A DNA stretch of 64,000 nt from Gautieria morchelliformis (Eukaryota > Basidiomycota > Agaricomycetes > Gomphales > Gomphaceae), in NCBI GenBank assembly GCA_015179125.1, contig WHVA01000243.1, forward strand, positions 94,513 through 158,512, read 5' to 3'. Under the pieces are notes generated by a model. It was not told the DNA's origin, ran no database searches, and saw only the letters and a program-made list of their open reading frames with translations. This document shows, one piece after another, positions 33,739-45,600 of the stretch (positions within the stretch are counted from its first letter, which is position 1; each line of letters opens with the position of its first letter). Made by a program: the position numbers and the translations under genes.

Positions 33739-35100
33739 TTGAGTCGTTCGACCCTGACATCCCAGATGGATGGCTGTCCAATATGTCAGTCTGGGACGAT
33801 TATGACCCAGACCTTGCCGAACACATTTCCAAACGAACGCAGAAAATACCTCCCGCCACCAGTCATAGAAAACGGACTGGCGGATGAACTAGAGCACGTC
33901 AAGAACGTGTGTCTAACAGAGTCGTCGGCGCACCCCCGGCTGCAACAGGCGCTAGCCACAGCCCAGGCTCAGTACATAGGGCCTCACGTTGTACTGCCAC
34001 CGCCGGGGGTGGGAGTTCTCCAATGCTACCTGGGGGAAGGGGAGCCATTGAGACACGGAGATCCACCAATCTCCATGACAGCCCGCTTGCCACAGCCCCT
34101 AGGCAGATTGGCCCCTTGGGTTGCCGAGTGGTACCATGTCTGCCCCATAACCGAGCAGAGGTTTCAAGACCTCCTCGCGCTTGCCAGGGACACCCTGGTT
34201 GACCAGCGCATGCCGGAAATGAACACTACATTCTGGCGCCTCCGCAAGGAGGGCCCCCATAAGCCCCGTCCAAATTACATAAATATTCTGGACGGCACAC
34301 CGGATGACATAGTCACGGTGCTCAACGGCTGGCGGTCAAATGCCGAAGGTGTCCCTCCCGCCATCCGCGATGATGTGGAGGGCGGGCTCAACACAACAGA
34401 TATTGATATCTGGATGTGGATATGGATCCTGGCTCCCAAAGGCAAGCCATGGTCCCCCCTCAAGTCGCGTTTAAGCAACTTGTTTGGTATGCTAAGCCAG
34501 TGGCAGGAGCTTGTGGCCGACGTCACGATCCCTTCTCCCACCGTGGACACCCTTCGGGCCTCGCTCACCAGGACATTCCCACTTGGGAACAGACTCACAC
34601 ACAAGATCCCACTGAAGGAGCTTGCACCATGGCTAGCCCTCCATGGCGGTGTGAACCACAAACCTATCCCTTGGATCAAGAGATACTTTCAATGACTTCG
34701 AGACAAGGAAGTTGCAAACACCGCTGTGCACACAGGGCAGCGGCAGCACAAACAGGGACTGAAGATGTCTCAGCATGCCCACAAGAAAGCGGCTGCGAGC
34801 ACCTCAGAACAGCTCGATAAGGAGCTGCTCGCATCCCGTCCCCCGGATCTGCAACCTGATCCGGTCGTGGATGCCGCCTTCATACAGGAGATGGGGATTG
34901 ACCCATCTCTTGAAATGGGTCCGTATCAGCTCCGAGCCGGACCCGGACCATCCACATCCGCTCATGCGGATGCGATGCATGTGGATCCCCAGCCCCTGCT
35001 GGCTCCATACGAGGACATCCCAATGGACGATGTTCCTCACCCGAGTACAAGGACCTCAACGCTGAGATCTATGGGGGTTAGAGTTCTCCATAGTGGGGGA
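33739..35100 (+). pseudogene. Gypsy element B: post-pol coding-like region, second part (unknown conserved-looking protein)
   Basis: A frame of more than 300 codons encodes a protein with no domain I recognise: KYLPPPVIENGLADELEHV, HPRLQQALATAQAQYIGPHV, WVAEWYHVCPITEQRFQDLL, NTTFWRLRKEGPHKPRPNY, ELAPWLALHGGVNHKPIPW. A Pro/Asp-rich tail (about 34.8-35.05 kb) ends just before the 3' LTR. The balanced composition over a long open stretch suggests a real former protein. Position (after integrase, before the LTR) suggests an accessory protein of the element. Function unknown. Confidence 0.55.
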
Positions 35101-35103
35101 GGG

Positions 35104-35336
35104 TGTAAATACATATATTTACCTGTATTGCCTCACGGCAATACATAATGACTGGTAGCTTACATAGCACCAGTGGGTCCTCATGGACCCACTGTATAGT
35201 TCTTGCGTGGGAATCCCCCGGGATTCCCCAGCTTAACCTTACTTGTAAACTGTCACTACATCATATTAGAATCACCATTATTTGGTCGAGTTCTGCTACC
35301 TTGTGATACCACAAGTACTAAGCCATCTCTCTTACA
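35104..35336 (+). repeat. 3' LTR of gypsy element B
   Basis: Direct repeat of 26367-26602 with about a dozen differences, including one small length change. Confidence 0.88.
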
Positions 35337-35354
35337 CAAAATCCAATCATGACA

Positions 35355-35650
35355 GCATGGTCCCATTTTTGTCATGCACATGCAATATAATATATGTGCA
35401 TTTTGACCGCTATACTGGAAGCGCTCCCCAACATGATGGATCAGCAGACCAGTGACACAGGTGTACAAGAAGATTGTGAGCTGCTCCTCCAGCTTGACTC
35501 CCTGACATGAGTCCATATGGCCCATGCCTTGCAGAGGCTTGATGAGAGCTAGAAACACATGCTGGTACACCCCAAGCTTGTTGCAGATATGCACCAGATG
35601 CCCATCAAGTAGTTCCTGTACCCAGCCCTAGCCAGCGAGAATAGAAGTGT
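35355..35650 (-). pseudogene. PIF/Harbinger transposase remnant (N-terminal region)
   Basis: On the minus strand it reads ELLDGHLVHICNKLGVYQHV, FLALIKPLQGMGHMDS, KLEEQLTIFLYTCVTGLLI and HHVGERFQYSG. This is the helix-rich region ahead of the DDE domain in fungal Harbinger transposases (compare their typical LEEQ-IFLY-VG-S-R-VGERFQ-S pattern). It is cut at 35354 by the end of the family X LTR. The catalytic domain was not found in the window, so this is a dead fragment. No TIRs recognised. Confidence 0.65.
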
Positions 35651-36899
35651 GATAGGGGATTTTGAAGTAATTGGTCTCTATATACTGAGTGGCTACAATT
35701 GCAGCCAGCTGGCCTATGAGTGCTGCTGCCTGTACCACCTTAGAATGCTAACATGCACACAGAACACAAGCTGAACCAGGACCTTTCATTCCTTACAATG
35801 CTGCTAATGCTAACAGGCATGCAGAACATATGTGTTAACCCGACCCAGGACCTTTCATCTTGTAATATCTGTATATTTATCTGGTTTTATCGATAGACAA
35901 ATGGGTACTCTAAATGTATTGAGATTGCCCTTTTGATGAGTGTGACAGTCCTGGGTGCCTAGACAAGATAAGATGCTCTGGTGGCTATCATCAAGTATCT
36001 AATCAGTGATGGGTAGCTGTTGTCGATTAGAGTACTCTGCTCAGTGATGGAGGTGATCGTTGAATGGACATAGCTAGTTGTCCATAGGGCTTGTAAATCT
36101 GTAGAACCAGATAATAAAACAAGTAACTAATCTCTAGTTAGTATATGAGTTTTGAAGCTGTTTGAAACAGCGAGTACGACCAGCTTCTAAGCTGATTTGA
36201 ATGTATGCAAGATGAGCGCAAAGGTATTTTTCTGGCTAGAGTATCATACAGTGAAGTTACCATATTTATAGAGAAAAGAAAATAATTTTCTATCTATTAT
36301 TTCTAAGTGGAAGAGTCTGTGATTGCATTTGGACAGGGTAGAGGGTAGTTACAAATTATGGTAAAAACAAGAAAGTGGGGATTATCCTACAGGGGATTCG
36401 AGAGGTAAGGATTATGTGGACATACATAATGCCCATCTCAATATGTAATAGCCCATGATTGACTGTCCTTTCCCTGCAGACAGTCATCATGATCAGCTTT
36501 TCCCTTGAGATCCAATGTATATATGCCTGCAGATATTCTTGATCTCCGTGTCCCTTCCAAGGGACCGTCAAATAACTTTGACACATTACTCTACTCACAT
36601 TCTGTGTCCAATGCCTCCATACAGCATTTGTGGTTCCATACAATCTTTTCTTTTCTTTTGCCCCCACTCGAGCTGTCTCCCCAATCTGGCGCCTGATCAA
36701 GACACAGGTGCTTTATTCAGCTAGACCTGTCAGCTTATGGAAAGGCGCCAACTGATGCATATGACATCATGACATCATCAGCATATACATGGTCTCTTTA
36801 ACCAGTGGCATTAGGCAATTCTTTCTAGAAACTTTGGATAGTATTTTCAACATGTTCTTGTTTTAAGGAATGTGAACATTGGACTTAAAAGGGAGTCCA
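35651..36899. other. No gene recognised
   Basis: AT-rich sequence without a convincing frame. One or two copies of the GAACC-AGGACCTTTCATTCCTT repeat occur at about 35745-35866. A weak minus-strand frame at 36356-36700 has no recognisable motif. Confidence 0.5.
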
Positions 36900-37735
36900 A
36901 CCATGGAATATTTATCACAACATTTCATTCCTTAGGATGCTAACAAGCACGCAGAACACAACCCAAACAGAACCTTTCATTCCTCAAAATGCTGCTAACT
37001 GTAAGGCCCAGCCTTTGGCTGGTTATTTATTGGCACTACCTTTCTGCCAACCCAAGCCCTGTGATACTTGTGCCCAAGCCTTGTGATAACATGCCCAACC
37101 CCGAGCTTAACCACATGACCTTATCCCCTTAGTTATCTGTTCTGTTCCATCACACATCAATTAGCTATATTTACCTCGCCTGTATCCTGGCATATGCTCG
37201 CCCCTGATCCCTATCTTGCCCATATATAAACCCCCCTGTACACACACTTATTCCTCAATCTGAATATCAATTATCATACTCCTCTTATCCTTAGTTAGTT
37301 TCTAAGTACTTGCCTCTTAAAATCAAACCTCACCTCTTATTTGTTTACCTATGAAATTGGGACTCATACATAGGGCAGGCGCAGCACACAAGCTGAAGCC
37401 AAGTCCCTCTCCGACTTCCCTATTCAAACCTTGCTCAGTAACCTTGGACCTTACCTTGGGTTTCACTCCCGAGCTCAGTCAACCCCCCTCTGAAGGATCG
37501 TGTCATAACACTAACCCACATGTGGGTGAACCTGAACCAGGTCCTTTACTTGCATTCCTTAAAATGCTAACACACATGCAGAACACATGTGTGAACGCAA
37601 ACCAGGTACCTTTCATTCCTTAGAATGCTAACACACTCAGAGCATGTGTGTGAACCTGACCCAGGACCTTTCATTCCTTAGAATGCTAACGTGCATGCAG
37701 AACACAACCTGAACCAGGACTTTTTCCTTAAAATA
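36900..37735. repeat. Tandem minisatellite, unit about 60-70 bp, split by a solo LTR
   Basis: About five imperfect units built around CAGGACCTTTCATTCCTTAG, AATGCTAACA and CATGCAGAACACA occur at 36900-36999 and 37511-37735. More diverged units lie at 35745-35866. The solo LTR at 37000-37510 inserted inside one unit. Confidence 0.75.
37000..37510 (+). mobile_element. Solo LTR (family Y), 511 bp
   Basis: TGTAAGGCCC...TGTCATAACA with TSD CTAAC (36995-36999, 37511-37515). It holds a TATA-like CATATATAAACC (about 37211) followed by a pyrimidine-rich stretch, as expected for an LTR promoter. No internal domains lie next to it, so it is a solo LTR left by recombination. Confidence 0.8.
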
Positions 37736-39187
37736 GGATCCCAAATGAGGTCTTTTCAACTCATGGACACAGGATCAAACACAAACAAGGTCTTTTCTGT
37801 GATAGAGTGAATGTTCTCCTGATAGTTCAAGTCTTGCAAGTTGCACACTGAGGAAAAGATGTGAGCTCCCACACAAAAGGTGTGAACTGCAACTCACAAG
37901 CATAAGCACTGTATACAAGCATGCTCACTGAGTACACATATCATTGACACTTGCAAGTTCAACAAATGCTCCTCTTGGCTGGCTTGATGTCAAGCGGAGT
38001 GTACTCTTTGGCTTGCAAACACAAGGTCAAGTATTTTTTTCAGCACGCATTTATAAAGCACACCATGGGAACTATTTGCAAACTCACAAACAGATGACCT
38101 AATTGAACTTGGTTGACTTGGTAGCAAGTAATTAAGACCATTAGCCAAGCAGCCTGCGAGCGAAGCCGCAACGCCGCCACATCCAGCAGAGCGCCGCTGG
38201 GCAGACCACAACCGTTGCACCTGCTGCAAGCAGCTGTCTCCGAAGTTTGGGCTCTGTTAGCTAGGGAAGAGGGTTGCTAGGGGAGGCGGATGTGCAGCGG
38301 TTTTGAGCCGACGAAAGCTCTCGTCAGGGGGATACCACTACCCCTACCGCTCGCCCTTCCAGTTCTGTTTAGGGTTCGCTACCTCTGAGCCTTATGGCAC
38401 TAGCTGGAGTAAATGGTCCATGTGCATGAACAGTGCCTTTAGCTACTTGAACAGAGGCCACTAAGGAGCTCATGACCTGCTAGCGGGAGGTGGACGGGTT
38501 GGTGGGTATGCTAGTCAGAGGACGGAAGATTCGTCCCAAGCTCAGCTCAAGCTGACTAACCATGTTACTGCGTCTGGTAGTTTCCAGTCCGGAGACATAC
38601 ATTCTCGCGTCCATGCAGCAAGACGATGAGTACGAGTCGCGCGTTCTTACCGTGATCACGTGACACATCCAAGCTGTGTGTCACGCTGAAGTGACCACGC
38701 GACCGGCCGCTGCCAAGCTCACGACCTGATCTCATGATTTAGGGATCGCCGAGCATTCCTGATTCACTGGTTGGACACTGCACTGTAGTATTGTATTTTA
38801 CGGTGCTCCGGTGCTCCGGTGCTCCGGCATCAATTGTGGAGTCCACGGTCACGACGTCCAATTATGGAGTCCGCGGTCACGACGCTTTCCCTGGAGACGC
38901 CGCGACGATTTTAAATTTTAGAGCCTACCGCGCAGTGTCTCAACCTCGAGTTGGTTAGACAGCGAGTTGAGGCACTAGCACCAGACTGTTAACACTAGTG
39001 CTTCTATCACAACCGCGCCAAATGACTATAGCTCTACAGCATAAACTACGTATAAAACATAGGAAAGCAATACGTTCATGGTCGTACCGGTGCCACAGCG
39101 AACGCCGAAAAGCGCTGCATTCGGAGGCACTTCCCTTTGGGGCGAACCTCCCGTCTCTCCGCAGTCTCTACTAGGGTCGTACGTGAG
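37736..39187. other. No gene recognised; upstream region of the arrestin-like gene
   Basis: No convincing coding frame. A triplet of GGTGCTCC units lies at about 38800-38825, and two CCACGGTCACGACG/CGCGGTCACGACG copies at about 38843-38883. Base composition becomes more GC-rich toward the gene. Confidence 0.45.
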
Positions 39188-39195
39188 TATATAAT
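39188..39195 (+). promoter_or_regulatory. TATA box of the arrestin-like gene
   Basis: TATATAAT lies 51 bp upstream of the likely start codon (39246), a reasonable distance for a fungal core promoter with a short 5' leader. Confidence 0.5.
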
Positions 39196-39245
39196 GCGCA
39201 GAATCTGCATCTGCACCACAGTCTGCTGTTGAATACCACCCGAAG

Positions 39246-40850
39246 ATGCCAGGGAATCTTAATATTGCTGATCACAAAGCTCGCGCTGGATCACCATCGA
39301 GGTGGGCGGGGGCGGGGTCTTCCACGTCGGAACGGAAGCTCTCGGTCGAGCTCCCTTGGCCGAAGCAGATATACACGGTTGGCTCGTTTGTGTCGGGACT
39401 GGTTCATCTGGGAACGAAGGACCGAGATGCTATTCAGGACGTGCAAGTGTCCCTGGTATGCGTGGTGCACTCAATGTGTGCGTACTTGTCACTTACAGGC
39501 ACGTACCCTACACATATGCTTATTCGCGTGGTGAATGCATGCAGACGACGTTTATTATGGCGGAAGGTACGCGCTGCTATATAGTGTGATTCGCCGCTCA
39601 TCGTTGCTCCCTCCTCAGCACCAATGATTACCGTGTTGAGACTAGCAAGCTGCTGCACCAGGACCAGGTGCTGTGGGCTCGCACGGACGGGGACGCAAGC
39701 GAGCCGCCTGCGGAGCTTCACTTCCGGTTCGCCATTCCGGAGTTTGGGAACGATATGAAGGGTAAGAATCCTAATACGCCTCTGCCACCGTCGTTCCATG
39801 CTGGCAAATACATGGGATGGGGGAAATCCCAGGCATTCGGCGTGAGTGTGCATGTGCACACACACACTTGCATATATTTTCATGTCTGACGGAATACATA
39901 GATACCGATTGGTTTTGTTAGATATCACATCAAAGCGTCTGTGGTGCGCAAAGGCATATTCAAACACAAAGAAAGGCACGGCTTTCCTTGTCTTACATCG
40001 CACTTGCACTGAACTCAACTGCAGAGCATATTCCCCGTTCATGTTCCTCCCCCCTTCCCCCCCGCCCCCTTTATTGCCCACCCTGCCCGAGGTCCTTTCT
40101 GTGCGAGATTTAGACCACCTGGGTCACCTGTGGCACTGCGACAGCGCAAGCACAACCGTGCGCAACGGCATCTTCGGCTCTCGCGGCGAAGCCGTGCTCA
40201 CACTGTGGATGCCGGACGTCCCGCGCTTCCCTCGCACCCTCCGCATTCCATTCATTCTATGTCTGGTCTTCCGCACGCACACCGTGAAGGGCGTATACGG
40301 TGCCCCCCCCAGCCATGTGCTGCCGCCGCCCGCCCAGCTGGACAAGGCGGCGCTGCACCTTCGACGGAGCATCCGGAGCTGTGCGAAAGGCGGCGTGCAG
40401 GAACACAAACAAGTGATTGAGAAGGACAATTTCTTGCACGAGATCACGCCGCAGACGGACGCCTGGGCCTTGAAGCAAACGGAAGGCAAGTCGTACTGGG
40501 AGCAGGGGCACATATGGCGCGGGCTATTCACGATCAAGGAGGTCCCGAACTTTGCCAACCGTCAGCTCACGTGCAAGGTACGTACGCGTGTGGTTCTTTT
40601 TTTCGTGGATTTTGTTCATGGGTGTATCCAGTATGCGCTTGTCTGTGAGGTGCCCATCAAGGGCGTCGGGAATGGCGCGAAGCTGGTTTCTTGGGATGTA
40701 GAGGTGAGCAGCGGTGTTGCCGAGGGCACGAGTGTCGCTCCGACGTCTGAGGGGGTCATGTTGGACCTGCCTCCGGATTACTTCGAGGACATCAAGGATG
40801 GGTACGACGAAGACGATGAAGACGGGTACGATATGAAAAAGAAAACTTGA
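39246..40850 (+). CDS. Arrestin-like domain protein
   Basis: The likely start at 39246 gives MPGNLNIADHKARAGSPSRW, then LPWPKQIYTVGSFVSGLVHL and KDRDAIQDVQVSL, which looks like the first strands of an arrestin N-domain. Later exons give ELHFRFAIPEFGNDMKG, CRAYSPFMFLPP, VRNGIFGSRGEAVLTLWMP and RFPRTLRIPFILCLVF, resembling the strand pattern of fungal arrestin-like proteins. The last exon starts at 40632 after a clear GT-AG intron (40577-40631) and ends in an acidic tail (KDGYDEDDEDGYDMKKKT). Other introns lie at about 39456-39498, 39560-39620 and 39840-39920. I could not make every exon phase agree, so the inner borders are tentative. Arrestin-type proteins act as adaptors, often linking cargo to ubiquitin ligases. 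The family call is moderate: no PPxY motif seen. Confidence 0.6.
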
Positions 40851-41696
40851 GGTCTACTGAGGGTCACGTACAAGTGTATTTATTGTATACAACGAGGCTA
40901 ATGAGCACGTCTGTCTCGGGATGCACTGCGCGCTGGTATTTTGGCGCTGCTTTCGGTATCGCGCTGCTTGAGGATTGTTTTCATGGATTAAGCAAACCAT
41001 GGCATGGGTGTGTAGTTTCACATGTTGGTCCAAGCTTGCAGGTTCCGACGATCTACCTTTGCTGGTCACACTTCCAGGTGTCCTTAAGTGAAGTTGAACA
41101 CCAACCATTCCAGTAAGGCTATAAACTCCTGTTGGTTCACCAGGCGCCATATATAGGGTCGGAAGGATGGCGGTCAAACAAGGCTAGGGGCTCATGTATT
41201 ACAGGCACCCAGCTTTGCCTTAGAGATGAGGTGTGATCTGCCCTATTCCTGAAACGCGAAACGCATATGAAGCTGACCAGCTGCATCGGTGTGTCGAAGC
41301 ATGGATATATAGTCCAGCATTTCTACACACAGAACGCGCAAGGGTCACAGGCGAGCCTAGTGCGCCAATATCCCCGCAAACGTTGGCACAACGCGCAAGG
41401 CAAGAGAGGGCATGCATGGGCTGCTTGTTGGGCGTGATCCAGCCTCTTCCGTAGCAAGGCACCAAGCAAGGTGGATGCAGATAGCCGCAGTGGGGCCGTA
41501 GCGGGACATGCGTACACACGGGAGGTGTGCATTGGACCGCGGAGGTGCTCAATCAGAGGCTGAGAATACACTGACTGGGGGTCTAGCTCAGCCCAGCCAA
41601 GTGGCTCATCATCCAGGCAGCCTCCACGGTGACGGTGAGGGACGTGTGCATCAACGCAGCTGCTGGAGCTTGCACGGGTTATAAGTGTTCTGCCAT
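40851..41696. other. Intergenic region between the arrestin-like gene and the Helitron
   Basis: No coding frame or repeat was recognised in these 850 bp. Confidence 0.45.
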
Positions 41697-42215
41697 TCCT
41701 ATAGGTGAAAGTAGCACGGTGGGAGGTTGTGGGCGCGCTGACCAATGCTGACCAATGCTTGGTCATCAGTTTGTCAGCGGAGCGCGCGAGCCCCACCAGC
41801 GGTTCCGGCTCCAGCACTGCGCAGCGTTCTGGAGCGTGCGAGCGGCGCAGCCGCGAGCGGTTTAGGCCGGTCTGCTCAGGCGCTCAAAGCAGCGCTGCGC
41901 TGGCAGATCGCTGCGCAGCCAGCCGCTTTGCGCACTCTACCACCACCCTCCTCTCCTCTCCTCTCTGCCCACTACTAGATAGAATAAAAATTGCGTGAGA
42001 GTGAATTAATAGATAGCCTATAGTGTAGTACACAAAAGATCTCTTCCCAGGGAGATCTCTGCAGTGAACTATTGGGGTTGACCTCTTCAGTGGGGCAGCT
42101 TTTTCTCTGCTAAGGAGCCAGGTAGTCATCCCAGGCTGCCTTAGAGGGAGCCACAATTGCATTGCAGTTCTTTCAGTGTTGACTTGCACTACTGGTGGCT
42201 GAAGAAGACATCTCC

Positions 42216-42532
42216 CCAGGACCAGGACCAGGACCAGGACCTTTTACTGGAATTATTCCAGTTGGATAGCCGAAGAAGACTTGGATATTTTCATCAAAAA
42301 AATTTCCCATCCCTTCCTTGGTACATATATTTCTCTGTGGTCTGGTGTGAGCCATCTGACATTTTTTTATTTTATTTTTTAAATAGAAATTAATAAATTC
42401 CCGTGACTTTGCCTAACAAACAGACTCCCTGTCCCTTCCTTGGTATGTATGTATTTCTCTGTGGTCTGGTGTGAGCTGTCTGACATTGATTTAATTAGAA
42501 ATTAATAAATTCCCCTGACTTTGCCCAAGAAA
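42216..42532. repeat. Tandem repeats in the Helitron A leader
   Basis: Four CCAGGA units (42216-42241) are followed by two copies of a roughly 105-bp block, about 42309-42416 and 42432-42532. Each runs from TCCCTTCCTTGGTA through TTTCTCTGTGGTCTGGTGTG to AATTAATAAATTCCC. Confidence 0.75.
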
Positions 42533-42602
42533 AATTAACAACAACAGCATCTGCTTGCAAATGTAAGTTGAAGTGGGGTAGCTTGATTGTTCCTCTAAGC
42601 TT

Positions 42603-45600
42603 ATGCCTGCATTTCTCAGGGATCCTTCTACTCCAGAGAGAAATCGTCAGCAGGAGCGTGAAAGGGCGAGGGAGGAGCAGGAGGGTCGTATGACGTCGCC
42701 TACTGATCGGAGAGCGCGTGCCCTTGCTGTGGCTGCTGCCAGAGCTCGGAACCAGCCACCCCCTCCACCACCTCCTTTTGCCATCCCTCACCCTCCTCCT
42801 AGAAGCAATGTGGCTGATCCTTTTCAACAACCTGCTGCAGAGCCATTACGTCCTCCTGATCCCAGTCCTGGACAGCAGGTGGCAGCCCTTCGTGCTCAGT
42901 TAGCAGCAATCCCAGCAGCACAGCCCTTGAGAAGATACAGGCAGGAGCCGATACAGCCACCTCCTAATCTTCCTGTGGTTGGTTCTGCAGGAATTGCACA
43001 GTTGCGTGCTCAGGCTGCTGAGCCAGCACAGCCCTTGAGAAGATACAGGCAGGAGCCAATACAGCCACCTCCCAATCTTCCTGTGGTTGGTTCTGCAGGA
43101 ATTGCACAGTTGCGTGCTCAGGCTGCTGAGCAGTCTGCTATATTGCAGCAATTGGGAAGGGGTAGACAGGCAGCTAATCCTCCTGTAGTAGGTTCTGCAG
43201 GAGTGGCAGCATTGCGTGCTCAGGCCAATGCAATAAGACCAATGCCACCGCTACTCCCTGCACTTTTGCGGCCTCTTCAGCGACTCCCTGCACCTCCTCA
43301 GCTGCTCCCTGCACCTCCGCAGCCTCCCCAGCCACTCCCTGAACCTCCTCAGCCGCTCCCTGCACCTCCTCAGCCGCTCCCTGCACCTCCTCAGCCGCTC
43401 CCTGCACCTCCTCAGCCGCTCCCTGCACCTCCTCAGCCGCTCCCTGTACCTCGGCAGCGTCCTCAGCGACCTCATCCTCCTCTTCCACTGGGTCGCTCTA
43501 GAATAATTGAGGCAGATGTGCAGCGTCATGATTTGGGTCCCATGGTTATTCCCTGCCCTGACTGTGGAGCATTACACTGGAGGGCAGAACGTCTGCAGAA
43601 ATCCTCAAATGTGCGGCCCAGATTTGGTGATTGCTGTATGGAAGGAAAGGTGCAGCTGGAAGACCTGCCAGAGCCCCCTCAGCCATTGAAACAGCTCTTA
43701 GAAGGCCAGGACCCTGAGGCAAAAGGATTTCGCCAGAATATCAGGCAGTATAATGCTGCGTTTGCATTCACTTCTGTGGGGGCCGACTTTGACCAAGATT
43801 TGCTTCGGGAGGGTCGTGGTCCATATGTGCTCAAGCTACAGGGTGAACTGTATCATCTCCATGGCTCTCTCCTCCCTGACAATGAAGACGATCCAAAGTA
43901 TGCCCAGCTTTACATATATGATCCTGCACTGGCTTTGGCAAAGAGAAAAAATCGTAATGAGCGTCTGTCTCCAACTATCATGGGAGACTTGCAGGAAATG
44001 CTCCTGCTATGCAATCCTCATGTGCGCACATATAAACAAGCAGCTGAGAGGCTCAGAGCTCAAGAATAGAATGGTGACATCCAGGCAAGGCTCACATACA
44101 GGGCACACAGGGATCCTAGGAGATATAATGTCCCAACTGCAGATGAGATTGCAGTCGTTCTTCCTGGAGATGGCATCGACCCTGAACCTAGGGATATTAT
44201 TGTCCAGCTCAGAGGTGGACCTTTCAGAAGGGTATTGGATACCAATGCAAACTATGCCTCTCTGCACTATGTCTTGCTCTTTCCCAAGGGAGAGTTGGGA
44301 TGGGAACCAGGTATTCCTTATCATGAGCCAGAGCGTGCTCGGCAGGCCAATCCCAATCCAAACAGACGGACACAGGTCACCCAAATACAGTACCATGCGT
44401 ATCGTCTGTTCCAGAGAGCGAGAGAACCTACAACACTCCTGCGTGGTGGCAAATTGTTCCAGCAGTACATTGTAGACTCCTGGGCTGCTGCAGAGCAAAG
44501 CAGACTGAGGTGGATCAGGGCCAATCAACACACTCTGCGCTGAGCAGTATAACCAGATGGTAGATTCATATGGAGGCTTGGACAATGACATTGGAGATGC
44601 AAACAGCTTGGGCATAAAAGTCATTCTGCCTGCGACATTTCAAGGAAGTACACGGGACATGAATCAAAACTGCCAGAACTCCCTGGCCATTGCAACAAAG
44701 AAGGGTCCCCCTGATTTATTTATTACCATGACTGCCAATCCAAAGTGGGATGAGATAGTGGCCGAGTTGCTCCCTGGACAAACTGCTCAGGACAGACCTG
44801 ACCTGGTGTCGCGGGTGTTTCACCTCAAAAAGAAATACCTCATTGACTTGACCGTCAAGGACAAGATCTTTGGAGAAACTGTCGCTCGCGTTCACACTAT
44901 TGAATTCCAGAAGAGGGGGCTCCCACACATGCACCTGCTTACCTGGTTCGATAGGGAGTCCAAGGTCAAACATCCACATGAGGTGGATTCTATGATTTCA
45001 GCAGAGTTCCCTGATCCAGAGACACTTCCTGTCCTCTACCAGTTGGTCTGTGAGCTGATGACACATGGTCCCTGTGGACAAATGAATCCAAACGCACCCT
45101 GCATGGAAAATGGCAAGTGCAAGAAAGGCTTCCCAAAGCCATTCTGTGAGGAGACCGTTGTGAATGTAGATGGATATCCAAAATATCATCGCCGCAATGA
45201 TGGAAGGCTGCACAATGTCAGAGGTGACATGCTGGACAACAGATGGGTTGTGCCATACTCTCCTCTGCTCTTGCTCAAACTCCGGTGTCACATCAACCTT
45301 GAATTCACCTTCAGTGTGAGGTGCGTCAAGTATATCCACAAGTATCTATACAAGGGCCACGATCGGACCACCATGGAGTTTGGTGTCGACCATGATGAGA
45401 TAAAGAAGTACCTGGACGCTCGCTATGTCAGTGCTCATGAGGCCTGTTGGAGGTTGCTGGAGCAGGAAATCCACACCCAGGTGCCTGCAGTCATGGCACT
45501 CCCAGTCCATGAAAAAGACCAGCAATCAGTCGTTTTCAACCCTTTTTCAATCCTGATGCTGATCCGCTCACCATCATGAACAGGGTCGAGGGGTCAAAGA

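Larger units (their letters stand above)
26367..35336 (+). mobile_element. Ty3/gypsy chromodomain element B, old and heavily invaded, with extra coding region after pol
   Basis: LTRs at 26367-26602 (236 bp) and 35104-35336 (233 bp), TGTAAATAC...CTCTTACA, TSD CAAAA (26362-26366, 35337-35341). They differ at roughly 5% of positions by eye, so this copy is clearly older than element A. A purine run GTGGGGGAGGG precedes the 3' LTR. Pol order is gypsy: RT, RNase H, integrase, chromodomain. Gag and protease are largely missing. It is broken many times (ten or more) and holds three solo LTRs and a palindromic MITE. A coding-like region follows the chromodomain. Confidence 0.88.

Noticed and set aside
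36356-36700. Minus-strand frame of 114 codons
   Set aside because: No recognisable motif, no intron pattern, AT-rich surroundings.
42173-42355. Gly-Pro-repeat minus-strand frame in the Helitron leader
   Set aside because: It comes from the CCAGGA hexamer repeat and has no other support.
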